This document shows, piece by piece, positions 48,341 through 60,979 of a stretch of DNA of 64,000 nucleotides. The translations under genes and the position numbers were made by a program. Under the pieces are notes generated by a model. That model was not told where the DNA came from. It searched no databases and saw only the letters and a list, made by a program, of their open reading frames with translations. Within the stretch, counting starts at the first letter, position 1. Each line of letters starts with the position of its first letter. This DNA comes from Struthidea cinerea (lineage: Eukaryota > Chordata > Aves > Passeriformes > Corcoracidae), in the NCBI GenBank assembly GCA_013397865.1, contig VZTI01002066.1:257412-321411 (forward strand), in the 5' to 3' direction.

Positions 48341-51121
48341 GCAGCAACCCTCCAGGACACAAAGCCTACTTTGCTCTAGCTTTCAATGCTGTAGCATTTC
48401 CAGTCTCAAGAGAGACTCAAGATTAATTTTCCTAAGGATGTGGAAGCAGATTTTTTGTTGAATATTTTGTACAGAGGCATGGCAGTATTCACCAAGAAAC
48501 GATCCTCTTGGGAAATACTAACAATAAAGATAGTTTTTGTTTCATTAAGTTTCCTTTAGGTCCTGCAGCAGAGTTCTATCAGTATTTTGTTGGGTTACTC
48601 GATCAACCTCATTTCCACTTGTCTTCAATTAGTTTTGCATTTAATATTCATGCATTTCTGGAGTTGGCTAAAAGAGAATGAAGATGGGAGCTGGGATTGG
48701 GAATTGATACTGGTCCTCAAGGAGGATTTAACAGTGAAGAAGCAAAATTATTTTATCGTTACCTTTGTGAGGAGTAAAAGAACATTAAAGGACTGGAAAC
48801 TAGCTTCATTTTTTCCCCTTTGGCACAGACATTTCCACTGTCTTAATAGTCACTTAATAGAAACCAAAGAAATGTGCTGAAGGTACTACCTATGCTGTAG
48901 GTTCATGGTGAAGGAGTTTTGAAGTGTGCAAATGTGGTGTCACCTCTCTACTGTTCACTATTCAGGGCCCAGCATATTTGCAGAGAAAGAGGGAAGCATT
49001 TTACCTAGGTGTGACCAGGATCCTGTGGTAGGGTGGTGCCAACATCCAGAGCATCTTATTGCTTCTAAGTCGACTTGTACCCAAGTTAACATCCATCTAG
49101 GAAGCATGTGTACCAAGGCAGGGAAACTGAGGCAGCAGAAACTACAGCAGTGGCTATAATGTTAGCAGGCCCTTCGCAGGTTATCAGATGGATTTACTGT
49201 GTGAAATTCATGCTGCTTTTCTGCCTGACACACACATATTATGCAGTTACCTCTCTGACTTCAAAATAAACATGGCGGGCAGCTCATAACCTTTCTACTT
49301 CATTATTGAATTCATGAAAATTTTTGTGCCCATGGGAGAACTCCCTGCTCAGCTTGGAGTCTAGTATTCCTTTGAACGACACTGTAAAAAGTTAACACAT
49401 TTTCAATATGATCCATCTGTATTGCTGAAAAGCAATAGCTTTTCAGGTATTGTTCAGGGAGCCAATTTTTTTCCTCTTTGTATATAGTACCAACGATAAT
49501 TAGAACATATGGCAAGAGAAGAAATCCTGCCGGCTCATGCACTGGTACCTTCCTTCCCATCTGCTTCAGGAGCTGGATGTCCTGCCTTTGTTGCTTATAA
49601 ACTGTTAAGTCCAAGTACGCCGTTTACGAGTGAGATGGAAGGGGAAGGCAACACTTTTAAAGGGCACAGCCAGTGGTTTTTGGGTCCTAGGATGTTATTG
49701 AGCAGGTTAAGAGGGGAGCCATTCTTAAAGCTCCAACATCTGACCTAGGAACAGGAAGAGCAGAACACTAGGATTTTCTCTTCAAAAAACTTTAATGTCG
49801 CTTCCATGGCTGATGAGAATATTTGAAAGCAAACCATAATGCACACCTCAGTATACCATACAAAGCAGCAAGCATGAACTGGATGGCAGAAGGAAAGACT
49901 GCCCAAATTCCACATTTTAAAGGCACTTGATGAATGTGCAGATTTGAATTTGAAGGACAATGCTGCTTTTACCTGAAAATCCTGGCAAATGTTTCCATTT
50001 TCATGGCCTAAATCCAAGATCTGTCTTCTCCATAGGTATTTGCGACTCACCTTTCTGCACTTCTGTCACTTTCCCTCATCTCTGTCTATAATGACCTCCT
50101 GTAGGGACATGGTTTCTAAAGTGAAGAAACACTGAGTGTGGGATGCTCTGCAAGCGTTGCCCAAAACAATCCACTGGTTTGCATGAACAAAATATTTTCT
50201 GCATCATTTATAAATAAAATAAAATTAAACAAAAATTAAAATATTGTGATTTTTTTTCCAATATCTATTTTGGTCCATGTTTTATAATGTACCTAGCATT
50301 TTATTACAGTAATACATTTATATAACTGCTAAATAAACAAACATATACACAAATATTGGGGTTGTGTGCTCAAAACCAGGTTTTTGTTAGGGTTGTACAA
50401 CAAAAAAATTTGGAGAACATTGGCCTGTCTTTTTTTTATATTGGGGGCTAAGAAAGGAAAATAAAAATCCATGTAGACTTTATTTATTCCAGGAAGAATA
50501 ATTTTCTACTTCAAGATACTGAGTACTCTTGAGCCTTTGTATTTGATTAAACAATGAAAAGTATAAGTAACATTATTTCCCCAATGATGCTTGAGACAAG
50601 ATTGTCTCCTGTTTGTACTTGTTGTTATACCCAACATTAATCTCTCTGCAAATATCAGATTAAGTTCATATTTCGTGCTTTATTGTCCTAGTACCCTTAG
50701 ATCAGACTCCTCTGTCCTGTATTTTCCTGGAGAAGGCTGAATTTTGCAGAATGGCCTTTGACCCATGTTTCAAAATTTTAGTGGTCATATTTCCATGACA
50801 ACTTGAAGTGTTTTATGAATGACAGTTTTAACGTTTACATCTTTTGTTTGTGAGATTGTATGGGGCACAGAGAAAACACAACTCTTAATGTTTGGTGATG
50901 TAAGTTTTTATTTTCTATGTAATTCTGGGAATGTCCTGATCCCAGCCTTGACATAATATGAACAAAACACTTATATCCAGTTTTAGATGCACAGATTTAA
51001 AAAAAAAAAATTATTTGTTACTTTGTCTCTTTCTGAGACTTTGAAGGCAGTTCTCACGGTACCACCTCCATCTTCCCATCCTATTAGTCAGTAGTTCACA
51101 AAATAATTCTTTCATACAGCT
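48341..51121. other. Non-coding stretch, nothing recognised
   Basis: No gene or named repeat. It includes a very AT-rich part around 50190-50350. Open frames (at most 101 codons) show no family resemblance. Confidence 0.5.
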
Positions 51122-51173
51122 ATCCATCCATCCATCCATCCATCCATCCATCCATCCATCCATCCATCCATCC
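51122..51173. repeat. (ATCC)13 microsatellite
   Basis: Thirteen uninterrupted ATCC units (52 bases), GGAT on the other strand. A perfect tetranucleotide repeat of this length is likely to vary in copy number. The minus-strand open frames across it just encode a repetitive DGWM-type peptide and are not genes. Confidence 0.95.
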
Positions 51174-52950
51174 TCTGCTTCTTGGAGCTGGACTTGTATG
51201 TAAGTGAATATTTCTCCATGTCTTGGTATGTTCTCAGAAAGCACAAGTAAGAAGAATTTGTTATGTAGTATGACAAGAATTCCAGAATATATTTTGTCAT
51301 TTGTGTATATGCTGAGATTGTTTTTCGATTTCAAAGTTTTGGCAACATACTTTTGGTTCTTGGCTTACAAAAGAGAGAATGTAGTTCTGTGGTGATGAAG
51401 TTTGAAATAATATTGAGACCACTGAATCAAATGCACTATACTGTGTCATCGAAGCATGACACATACATCAAATCAAAATTTTACCTTTTTTATGGATGAG
51501 GATTTTCTTGTAAGTGGGAGAACTCAAATTTTGCAGATGGAACTAAAATATAAACCTATTTTTTAAATACTCCTGGCATAGAAACTTCCATGGAAATTTG
51601 ATACAATTAAAGGAAAACAAAAACGTTTTTCTTGTGAATGTGAAAAAAAAAACCAAAACCAAAATAATAAGATAGTGGTTATCACCCCAAACTCATCTTC
51701 TCCTCAGTCAGAGGGGACATGAGTATTCTTTGGAGGAAGACTATAATTTCTGCCAGGAGTGGCATCCAGCACTGGCTTCCAGGCTGTGGTTAAGACTGCA
51801 GTCCCACTACACTAACAGTTGCTGGAAATGGTAAAACCTAGGAGAAAAAGGGAGGACAGAAAAAGTTCAGTTAAGTCTGAAGAAACCTATTTCTTCGTCC
51901 CAGTTAAATCAGTGAAAAGGTCAGGAACCAGGAAGTTGATAACAACCCATGAGACCCACAGGTCTGCATGACCAAGGATTCTGCCAGAAGAAACCAGTGC
52001 TTGGAAAATATAGCTAGACTGTATTCAGATTAGAAATGAAGTTCCTGTTTTCAAGGCATGGGGTGCTTGAACATTTCAGCAACTTGTTAAAAGATGTGGC
52101 AGCATCTATATCTCATGTACACAATTTAATGCCTTAAATGAAGTCTGGTTATCCAACCATGGGAAAATTGCTAACAATATCGTGACCTTTATCTGTGTTG
52201 AGGGTATGACAACTTGTTAGATCCCCTGTGCAGATCCACATCAAAGAGGAAGGCTATCTGACTCCTTGTGCAGAGCAATGAAGTAAGGTACAAGTTTTAA
52301 TAAAACATACATAGATATAGGTATAGATATATTATCTTATTAATGTATTAGATATCTTGCATATATTATGTAAGTATGACTAAAACACATATAACATTTT
52401 TGTTTTGTGGTTTGTCCTGTTGCACTGATTTAGATGTGACTTTAAACATCATGCTTGGATAATGAATAAATCATGACATGTTGCAGTGGTCACTCTCCTG
52501 ACATACGTGGTCTTTCAGTCCTGGTAATCTATAGAAGAGAAATCAAAGACTGAACACAAAAAGAGACTCTCTGAAAGGCTTAAGGTTCTTTGAAGTCTGT
52601 TGCCTTGACAGAACAGAGAAGGAAATTCTGTCACAGCTTGAAAAGAAAAAGAAATCACAGAAATACTTATGAAACATGTGCTGCTTCAGTATTTTAAGTC
52701 ACAGGCGTTCTTTTTTCCTTCAGTTTATCCCAGGGTTTGGAATCAATCTGCACATTCAATTATGCAGTGAATCTTGAGGAACTGATTTACAGCACAAGCC
52801 TTTGAGTGATAGGTACCTGCTAACTGAGCTGCATCAGAACAGGCCACCTGCAGGACAGATGGGACAGAGTCCCTGGCTGCCTGAATAACCTCAAAGGGAT
52901 TCATTCACATCACTACTGCCAGTGCTGTCCCACCTGATGGCTTTGCAATT

Positions 52951-52952
<2 letters not shown>
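51174..52952. other. Non-coding stretch, nothing recognised
   Basis: AT-rich, with a TA-rich patch at about 52310-52380 (repeated ATAGATAT-like words). No gene identified. Confidence 0.5.

Positions 52953-52982
<30 letters not shown>
52953..52982. repeat. Poly-T tract (T30)
   Basis: Thirty uninterrupted T. Read on the minus strand it is a poly-A run that could be the tail of a retroposed RNA whose body would lie at higher coordinates, but I recognise no processed gene there. CR1 elements lack poly-A tails, so it is not explained by the neighbouring CR1. Confidence 0.92.
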
Positions 52983-52984
<2 letters not shown>

Positions 52985-53224
52985 CACAGAGAACTAAAAA
53001 TTAGACAGTTATCACTAATTGAACTGGGGGAGAGGGCACTCAGAGTGCCAAGATCCCTTAAGCAGCTCTTGAGATCCAATTCTTCACTACCAGATTTTAT
53101 TACTAAGGACACAGGAGGCCAAAATACAATGATTAATCAGTCACAAAGGCTGAAGGAATTCCCAGGAGCCCAGGAAGTTCAGGCATCTTACTTCTTCCTA
53201 AAAAGGGAAAATGGGACCATAGGG

Positions 53225-53490
53225 ACAACTTGAACCCAGGGAAAAATTCTTAGGCATATTATTGATAATTCCATCTATCCATTCCATTGAGAAGCACCCA
53301 AAAGCACGTTGCAAGGATAGAAAGCAACTGGTATGGATTTGTCAAGAATAAATCATATCAAGCGATGCAATTTTCTCCTTTCATAGCAGGTCTGGCATTA
53401 CAGGTAAGAGGAAAGTTGCCAGTGTGATAGTTCCTGATACCAACAAAGCCTCTGAACCTGGTTTCCTTGGACTTCTTTGACAGAAAATGT
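53225..53490 (+). pseudogene. CR1/L3-type LINE relic, start of the reverse transcriptase
   Basis: The + frame near 53338-53400 reads GFVKNKSYQ (family GFxKGKSCLTNL). About 45 bases further comes DTNKASEPGFLGLL then a stop and QKMW (family DFSKAFDTVSHSILLEKM). Order and spacing fit the early RT fingers region. The copy is short, old and broken. The 200 bases upstream may belong to it but are too diverged to say. Confidence 0.6.
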
Positions 53491-53925
53491 GGAGAAAAAA
53501 AAGCCCTCCAGGCAGTGAGAGGCATCACTGTGATTCATCCCATGGAGCAACTTGGATTGCCTTCTGGAACACGACTGTTTCTGCTGACTGGCAACTTCTT
53601 TGTTTGAAGGTCTCTCACGCTACTGATCTTCTAAGCTGTGTCTAACCAATTACACTCCTCAAGTGAGGCAGAAAAGTCTGTGCCACTGCAAGAGACCTAT
53701 CTTGCCCTTGATAACTAACAGTAGCAGGCTGAGCTATAAGGCCTGGATGATCCATGCACAGCCAAACAACAGCTCTACAGCAGCAATGGAGACAAAGCCA
53801 ACTTCTCCATCACTGGCCACTGAATCAGAACACGGCTCTCAAGGGAGAGAGAAAGATGTTGTGAGTTAGGGTTAGGAGAGCTTTCATGAGAATGTGGCTG
53901 AGCTAGGAATAACTGCATTTCCCTG
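53491..53925. other. Non-coding spacer, nothing recognised
   Basis: No gene or repeat seen between the CR1 relic and the possible LTR end. Confidence 0.45.
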
Positions 53926-54060
53926 TGTCCTAGTTTGGACAAATTTGGAGGAGAATATCCTCTGATAGAAGTCAGGTTGCAACCACCCCTCCCCGCCAGG
54001 TTCGGGGAAAAAAAAAGTCACCCCAAGACACCCTATTAAATTCAGCCCTGCACTCTTAGG
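53926..54060. mobile_element. Possible LTR end fragment (TGTCCTAGTTTGGAC start)
   Basis: The sequence starts TGTCCTAGTTTGGACAAATT and continues with an AACCACCCCTCCCCGCC stretch and a GGTTCGGGG patch that is richer in CpG than its neighbours. From memory, LTRs beginning TGTCCTRGTTT are common in birds, especially songbirds. The other LTR end, TATA box and target duplication are not clear, so orientation and length are left open. Confidence 0.35.
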
Positions 54061-57000
54061 ATCATTTTTTATTGCTGTCAAGTAGGAAAGTCTTATATGA
54101 GTCACTGTACAGCTCAGATCTGAAAATTGACTGGCAGCCTAAGTGAAGCTAACTGGTCACTGTTGTGTGATGTGCATGTTAAGATGACAGCAGCAGCAAG
54201 CTGGAGTGTACTCAGAAATAGGACTAGCAGCAGAAGTCTGTATTCTTTCGAAATCCTTCTCTTGTGTGTTCCTACCCTTATCCAGGCTGTGCTCAGCCTT
54301 TCTGCGCAGGTCTGGAGCTGCAAAAGACCTATTCATTAGGATGAACTCTTCACGCTCTGAAGAATTTTCAAAAGAAGTCAGTAAGCAACATAGCTGTCCC
54401 CAAGCAGCAACGATCAGAGTATGCTGCAGGCTCCACTTGAGAAGGTATTGCCATTAAATGGCAGATTAAGTCCCACTGGAGATAAGATTCTTCTGTGTCC
54501 ACCAGGATGTAAAATGAATTGCGTACAACAGTGTGGCTTACTTTGCATTTATGATTAAATGATTTCTTCCCACTTCTTCTATGTATTTCAAGTATTAGCG
54601 ACACGGTACCTCAATGGCTGTAGGCAATTCAGTAGTTTAGAGATGTACTGATGCTTGGATTGAATTTACTGGTCTTTCATCTACTACTAGTAGCATAGGA
54701 AAGTATAGTAGGCTGCAAGCACTCTACTCTCCAGGTTTTTCCTCCTTTTCCAAGAGTTATTAGCATCCAGTGTTTGTCCCACTGGCAGTGGGTGTCAAGT
54801 AAGCTTTTCTTTTTGCTCTATCAAACTTGAGGTGTATTTGAGCTGTCTGTGCTACAAAGCTCAGGAGACAGAGACCCTATAGTTCTTGGTTTTGAGGCTT
54901 GAAATGTTACTTTGTATCTTGTGGGGGATTTTTTTGGTTCAGTTGAGTCTATCAAGAAGTAAAACCAAAATCATTCAGGCTACAGCATATCATAATACAT
55001 CAGACACTGTTACATCATTAAGGCAACACGAATCCTGAAGTCTCCTCTTCTGCTAGACTCATGCCAGCATCAGTGAAACCTTTCCTGTGTCACCTGTTTG
55101 AGGTGCAGCTACTTCAGGGAAGGGGCTCTTTCTGACTGTATCTCCTTGGAGTCTTACCAGAGACACTTCCCTTCTCCATGCTGTCATAATGTCAACAGAA
55201 TAACAGACTCAAGTTTAATGGTTATTGATATGGCAATTCAGATTTTATGGCTTAGTTCTGTCTGCATGTGCTATCTCATACACACCACAAAGTCTTAGAA
55301 AGAACCCTGAATTGCTTGTAGGTTACAGATTATTACAGATTATTTTTCACTATGTTTTTTTTCTTGGTGGAGATGCTGATGCTTGTTTTCATTTGGGGGC
55401 CAGGGAGGAGGGCACTGGACCCTGCTGACGAAAATGAAGCTGTTGTCTGGTCTTTTGACAGTGAAATGGGACAGGTTGAGGCAATGTAGCTAGAACTGTG
55501 AGGCATACACCATCATTGCTTCAAACTTTTTATTTGTTTCCAATCACTGAGATGTGATCATCTATTGACATTAAGCTGTGTGCCAGAAACCAGAAAAGCC
55601 TAGAAATACACTAGGAAATTCAATTTGCATTAGATAGTAGGGTCATTACAGTAACCACAAAACTCTTGTTACACCTGATGATTTTGATAGAAAACTAAGA
55701 AGACCAGACAATGCAGCACCAGGTTATAGTAATGCATTTAATCACCTAAGTGGAGTTAGTCATCAGGAAGAAAAAAACAACTATTAGCTTACCTCCTAAT
55801 ATTAATTAAATCGTGCCTGAGGGTGTGAAACTGTCAAACAAATCTGATCCTCTGAATAAAGCATGAGTTGAGTCTTAAACGTTATTACTCAGATGTAGCA
55901 GGTAGTTGCAATCTCCTTAGCATTGTCTCAGCAGGAATAAGAAAGATTTTGTGCAGTGAATCGTCAAGTGCATCTTATGAGCTATGTTGGTAATACATTA
56001 TGCAAATTCTGTGTAACCTGCTCCCATGGTTCTCCCTGGGATTATTAACTCTCCAGTACAGGTGAGTGAGTCTTGCAAGCATGGTGTTATGGCTAGAGAT
56101 CTGTTCCTGAAGAGATGTGAAGAAATACAGAATGATTGGCACTTCACATTTCATCAGATTTCCTGTCTTAAAACACCAGTTTCTGAATTTATGAGATGAT
56201 TTCCTTTTTTCATTTAAATAACAGGCTTTTATACGACTCCAGCACACAGAAAGTTTGAGAACCTAACCTAACCTTTCAACTTTTCAAGGCTCCAACCAGC
56301 AAAAAAAAAAATTCACGAAGTCAAAAAGGGAAATGATACATCATTTCAAAATGTTTCTTTTTAAGCAAACCTTATGCATACAAACTGTTTAAGATGCCAA
56401 AATTAAATAACTATAAATGTTAGAACACAGAGCTTTAGGTCTCTATTCCTATAACTGTAGGAAAACTGTTAGTTAGTTCTTTATTAGTGGAAGCTGATTT
56501 TTCATCTCATGATGCTACTTCAGGGACTAGAGCTGAAGATGAGCTCAGACCTTGGGATCAAAGCATGAAAACTGTGAACAGTTTGGACTGACAAAGTTTT
56601 TGCAGAACTCAGAAATCAGAGAAACAACTACTTGTATTCCAACAAATTAAATTATTTTCCATACCAAAGAAACGTGATAGGAAATGCTGCCTAGACCATA
56701 CTCAGCAGTAATTCACAGTGTCTTGAAGACCAGCAAATGCAAAACAGTAGGTTGAAATGGACTGCTGTCATGATCACCTCCTACTAACATGAGCAGCTCT
56801 CACACCTACTTTCAGGTTCCTCCCGTGCTTTGTGGTCTGTTTTGGCTGGTTTTGTATTCTCTCTTCAGCCCTCAAGGAGAAAATTTTCTCCACCAAGCAG
56901 AAAGCGCTCACTCTTTCTTCTGTCTTTCTAAGCTGAGACTTTTACTTTCTCCAGTCACCTCTGTCATGCTGGCCTAATTTGGCCTAATTTAGATTTCCAC

Positions 57001-60000
57001 AAAAAGTTCTATATAGGACTTTGAATTCACTTTGAAAATTTCAGTTTGTGCAAAAAACCCTTCAGCTCAGTCTTGCAGATGTGTTTCTGGGCAACAAAAT
57101 GCAAGATGCTTGTTCTTGCTCCTTTCATGTGGTTCTGTGAGAATCTCTTTTGCCAAATATGTAAGGAAATGATTATTCCAGCACTTGTAATTCCTTTCAA
57201 CAGCTGATCCTGTTACTAACACTTGCTCAGTAATGGAGCCTGCTTGTCTCCTTCTGTGACTAAGACATTTTCTTCAGTACAGCTGTAGTTATGGAGACCC
57301 TGCAGAGCTGAATGTGACATCCTGATTTGACAGCTGGGCAGACTCCAATACTTACAGAGGAAAACAAATTGGTAACATTTCACACAGATGCTCAGGGATA
57401 TAGCATAACTCCTATTTTTCTCACAGAAAACACTTCAAGGTACCTGTCCTTTCCTCTGTGTCCGTGCTGGACCAGCTGGAGTAAACACTGTGGTTCACTG
57501 TGGTTTACAGTTAATTAATTAATTTGTAAGGACCAGAAACCCACTGTGGACATTGTTGCAACTCCCATGCAGATTCAGGTGTTGTCCGTCTGATAAGAGA
57601 AGTAGTTGTCTTGTGATTACTCAGTTGACCTGAAGTACAGCACACAATTTGCTATTTTTGGATTTTATTCCACTTTAGCCAAGCTTGTGCCACGATGTGC
57701 CCACGTTTATGCACACAAATCAAGGGGTGGAAAGGAGTGAGAGTCCTTGCAGATGCTTAGCAGGTTCTCGGACTATTTTGCAGGAAAAAGTCCAGGAAGG
57801 TAGGAAAAACAGTCAGTTCTGAAACAAAAATCTGAATTATATGAAGCACAAATATTTTGGATCCCTCTCTCGCTCATGCATCTATAACTCAATAAAGCAA
57901 ATAAGCTCTGTTGGTAGAGTGCAATTTAGTTGTTGTTCAGAGGACACAGGAACGCAGGAAGAACGCATCAAAATGCATGCTGACTGGTAGGAACATAATC
58001 ATGGAAGTTGTACAAAATTTGAAAGTATTTGCACAATGCATTTATTTCAGTCTTAAGTGTACTCCACATCATCTCTCTTACAGATCAGAGTGTGATGCAA
58101 AACCCTTTGGAGGAAATGTGAAGAACCCTCTTGATCCTGTACAATTATGGATTGGTGTCTCTACGTGTAACTATCAGTTGATAATTTCACTCAATAAACT
58201 TAGGAAGTTTCAGTAATCTCTGTCAGAAAAATAAACTAAAAGAGCTTCTGGTAATGACGTCCATAGAGGAGGTAGCAGTTTATGAAGAGACAACAGATAA
58301 AACAGCTGTGGGAATTATTAGACTATTTCAAATCTTCTTCCAGGCAGATACACTACTGTGCATCTCTCACATATAATAATTAGACAGAGAATTTCCATTC
58401 ACTTTCCCAATAAATAGTTACGTTATTGTGGTTTTGGCTTCAACTGCAGAGGTGCCACATCTTCGTCTGATTCCTTTATTTTCAGCTGTGAGTGGACCCT
58501 AACTCGGTGTGGTAACACCACTCTTTGAAATTGGAAGCAGTGCCCCATCCCTCCCTAATCACAACCGTAAAGTATTGCTGCCTCCACAATAAGGCTTCCA
58601 GCTTCATCTTTTAATTTTTTTTAATTATTCTTTCTGCACATGAAGAAAGTTGCTTGTTATGACTCCTGCTTCTTGCACAAACCTTGCAACACCTCAAGCA
58701 AACAGCAGGTGGTCATCTCCACAGCAGAATCCCTTCTCCACTCCATGACTGATGTTGCACTCATATCAGTGGATTTTAAGGACATGCAGATTTCACTTAT
58801 ACTGGATAAATGATAATTTTGAGAAGTTTTATCACTGGAATGAACCAATCAAACATAATCTGGTATTGTAAAAAGCAACTGAGAAAGGCAATTTTTCTTT
58901 ACAAACAGAAACATTTTTCTACTTTTTCTGTATAAGGCAAAAATTCTTTGAGTAGAAAGGTGCAAATAGGTGATTTCTTATGGTTCAATGGATTAAGTGA
59001 TATTCTTCTGGCATCCCAACCCTTTTTAACATGGACTCTAGTGCTTCCCTGAAGATGCATGGCAACATAATTACATATCCTACAGCATCATATCCTGTGT
59101 CTCTGAGGAGTCCTAGTATTGATAGTTCATTTCAGGATTTGGAGTGGAAAATACAGATAAAGGAATGACAGGATTTAGCACCAGGAGGGTTTGGTTTTTT
59201 ATAAACCCTGTATGAAAGATTCTCAGACTCTGTAAAGTACTGCTTAAAACGGTATTTTTTAGAGATAATACTATTAAGAAAGAAATCAAATTATAGACAA
59301 ACTTACTTCAGGTGCTGGTAATCTCAAACTGGGCAGTGTAGAATGGGCGTGGCATGCTGTGCAGATCCACCTACGGGAAGTTTATTAATTTTTCTTCCTC
59401 TTACAGTATTTTCTTGCAAGGAAAACAGTCCTATTCAACATTTTCATTGTTCAAGAATAGGGGGTTCCTACATGAGCTTGTTGCTTTGCTGTTAGATAAA
59501 GACAAGGGCATGCAAATGGTGTAATCACCAATATAAAGTGGGACCTGCCTGCAGGTTTCTCTGCTACCCAGGTATCTTCATCCTGTAGTTAATAGATACA
59601 GCTCAAGACAGCCTGAAGGCCAGGATGTGTATGTCACACAGCAGAGCAGAGCACAGCCCTGGCTTTTGTCCACTCACACTGCCTATTCCACAGATCACTA
59701 GTTCTTCTGTGTACTATGGTCTTCCGATTAGGATCGTTACATGGAGTTTGCTGATTTGGCAGCACAGGCTGTTCCTTTGTTTATGTTTTTGTTCTAAATA
59801 CTCAGAGTATCTGAGTATCTCAGATCGATGCTGCTCAGTTTATTTACACTTTTGTGAGTAATGAAGCATGGTAGGACTCCATGTGCAGCAGGTAAGGAAG
59901 GGATGGATATTTCTGAATGGGATGACAAAAATTTCATATCTTGGGTGAAATGCTGCCCTTAAACTCATCATTACAAGGAACTGCCAGAAGCGTGTGTCCT

Positions 60001-60501
60001 CTAAGCGAGGACTCAGTCTCTACCTCTGCAGATCCTGATCTCAGAATCCTCTGGACTAGAACAGCGGCCTATAGCTTTTTGAAGGATATACAAGGTCCCA
60101 CTAAATGCCAGCCGTGCTTTTCATACTACTTTTGACTGCTCATGACATTTCCTAGTGAGATGGGGGAATCAAGTTTAGCGAACCTCAAGTAGAGCATTAG
60201 GAAGACATTAGCAAATTACTCATGCTCTATACATCTTTTTGGAAGTGAAATTAACTCAGCTTTATCCAGATTTCTCTGAGATGCCACATTTTCTGAGCCT
60301 CTCTAGATTTTTCAGGTTTTTTCATCTTTCTTGGGCTCTGGAATCTCCCTGGAAAAGTACTGACTTCTCCAGTTGAAACAACTTAGAAATGGACCAGAAG
60401 AGAGCAATTGCCTCTCAGATAAAGCAATGTACTCTTAATATACATCAGTGCCAAGCTGCATCTCCCTGACGTACATAAACTTAAATTTTTTTCCAATATA
60501 A
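54061..60501. other. Long non-coding stretch, no recognised gene
   Basis: About 6.4 kb with no gene or repeat that I can name. Small tandem duplications occur (for example TTGGCCTAA twice near 56978, GAGTATCT twice near 59805). Open frames are all at most 101 codons and without domain signal. Confidence 0.5.
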
Positions 60502-60507
60502 CTCAGA
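60502..60507. repeat. Target-site duplication, left copy (CTCAGA)
   Basis: Directly abuts the TGTTGC end of the LTR. The identical hexamer at 60974-60979 abuts the other end. Confidence 0.85.
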
Positions 60508-60973
60508 TGTTGCGTTGCTCGGTTCGGTTCAGCAAGCTTCAACCTTCCCGGAAAGCTCTGTGGGGCTGCTTAGGACAGAACGGCGGTTCCGCTCTCCCGT
60601 AGCCCTTTCGGGCGGCCCTGCACTCCTGCTCCGGCTAGCTGGGCTGAGCAACACAGTGACGGTAAAGGAGGCAGAAGGGTCCCTGCACAGCGACCTCAGA
60701 GGAACTTTATTTTACACATTGACCAGCCAGTTCCCACAGGCAGAGAGACCATACGGTCAGAGAGCTTGGGGTCTTATCTGGGGACAAGGAGGGCGGAGAG
60801 AGCACATGGATGAATGATCTCAGGGTGCCGGGGCGGTACATGGGCATAGTTGTGGTACTGGAACCAATAGGGAGAACCCGAGGGTGTGGCCAGGACTAGG
60901 GGCCGGGGAAGGGGGGACCATGTGGAAGGCATACAATTTAATAAGAAAAGGAGTGGGGAAATATAACACTGCA
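60508..60973 (-). mobile_element. Solo LTR of an endogenous retrovirus, 466 bp, minus orientation
   Basis: Ends are TGTTGCGTTG ... ACACTGCA on the + strand, flanked by perfect CTCAGA hexamers. Read on the minus strand: TGCAGTG start, an ATTGG (inverted CCAAT) at 60864-60868, a TATA-like ATAAGA (complement of 60772-60777), AATAAA (complement of 60706-60711), then a CpG-rich U5 of about 200 bases ending GCAACA. A 6-bp duplication is typical of alpha/beta-retrovirus-like (ERVK-type) elements. CpG density far above the surroundings and the intact duplication suggest a young insertion reduced to a solo LTR by recombination. No PBS, gag, pol or env is attached. Confidence 0.9.
60772..60777 (-). promoter_or_regulatory. 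TATA-like element of the 60.5-kb LTR
   Basis: The minus strand reads CCAGATAAGACCCC. It lies about 90 bases downstream of the CCAAT-type box and about 65 bases upstream of AATAAA, a fitting core-promoter geometry. Activity cannot be judged. Confidence 0.45.
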
Positions 60974-60979
60974 CTCAGA
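60974..60979. repeat. Target-site duplication, right copy (CTCAGA)
   Basis: Identical to 60502-60507. The pair fixes both ends of the LTR to the base. Confidence 0.85.

Noticed and set aside
51011..51334. Minus-strand frame with DGWM repeats
   Set aside because: Encoded by the (ATCC)13 microsatellite. Not a repeat protein.
55990..56000. ATGCAAAT octamer (also near 59511)
   Set aside because: An 8-base motif is expected about once in 65 kb per strand by chance, more in AT-rich DNA. No promoter context.
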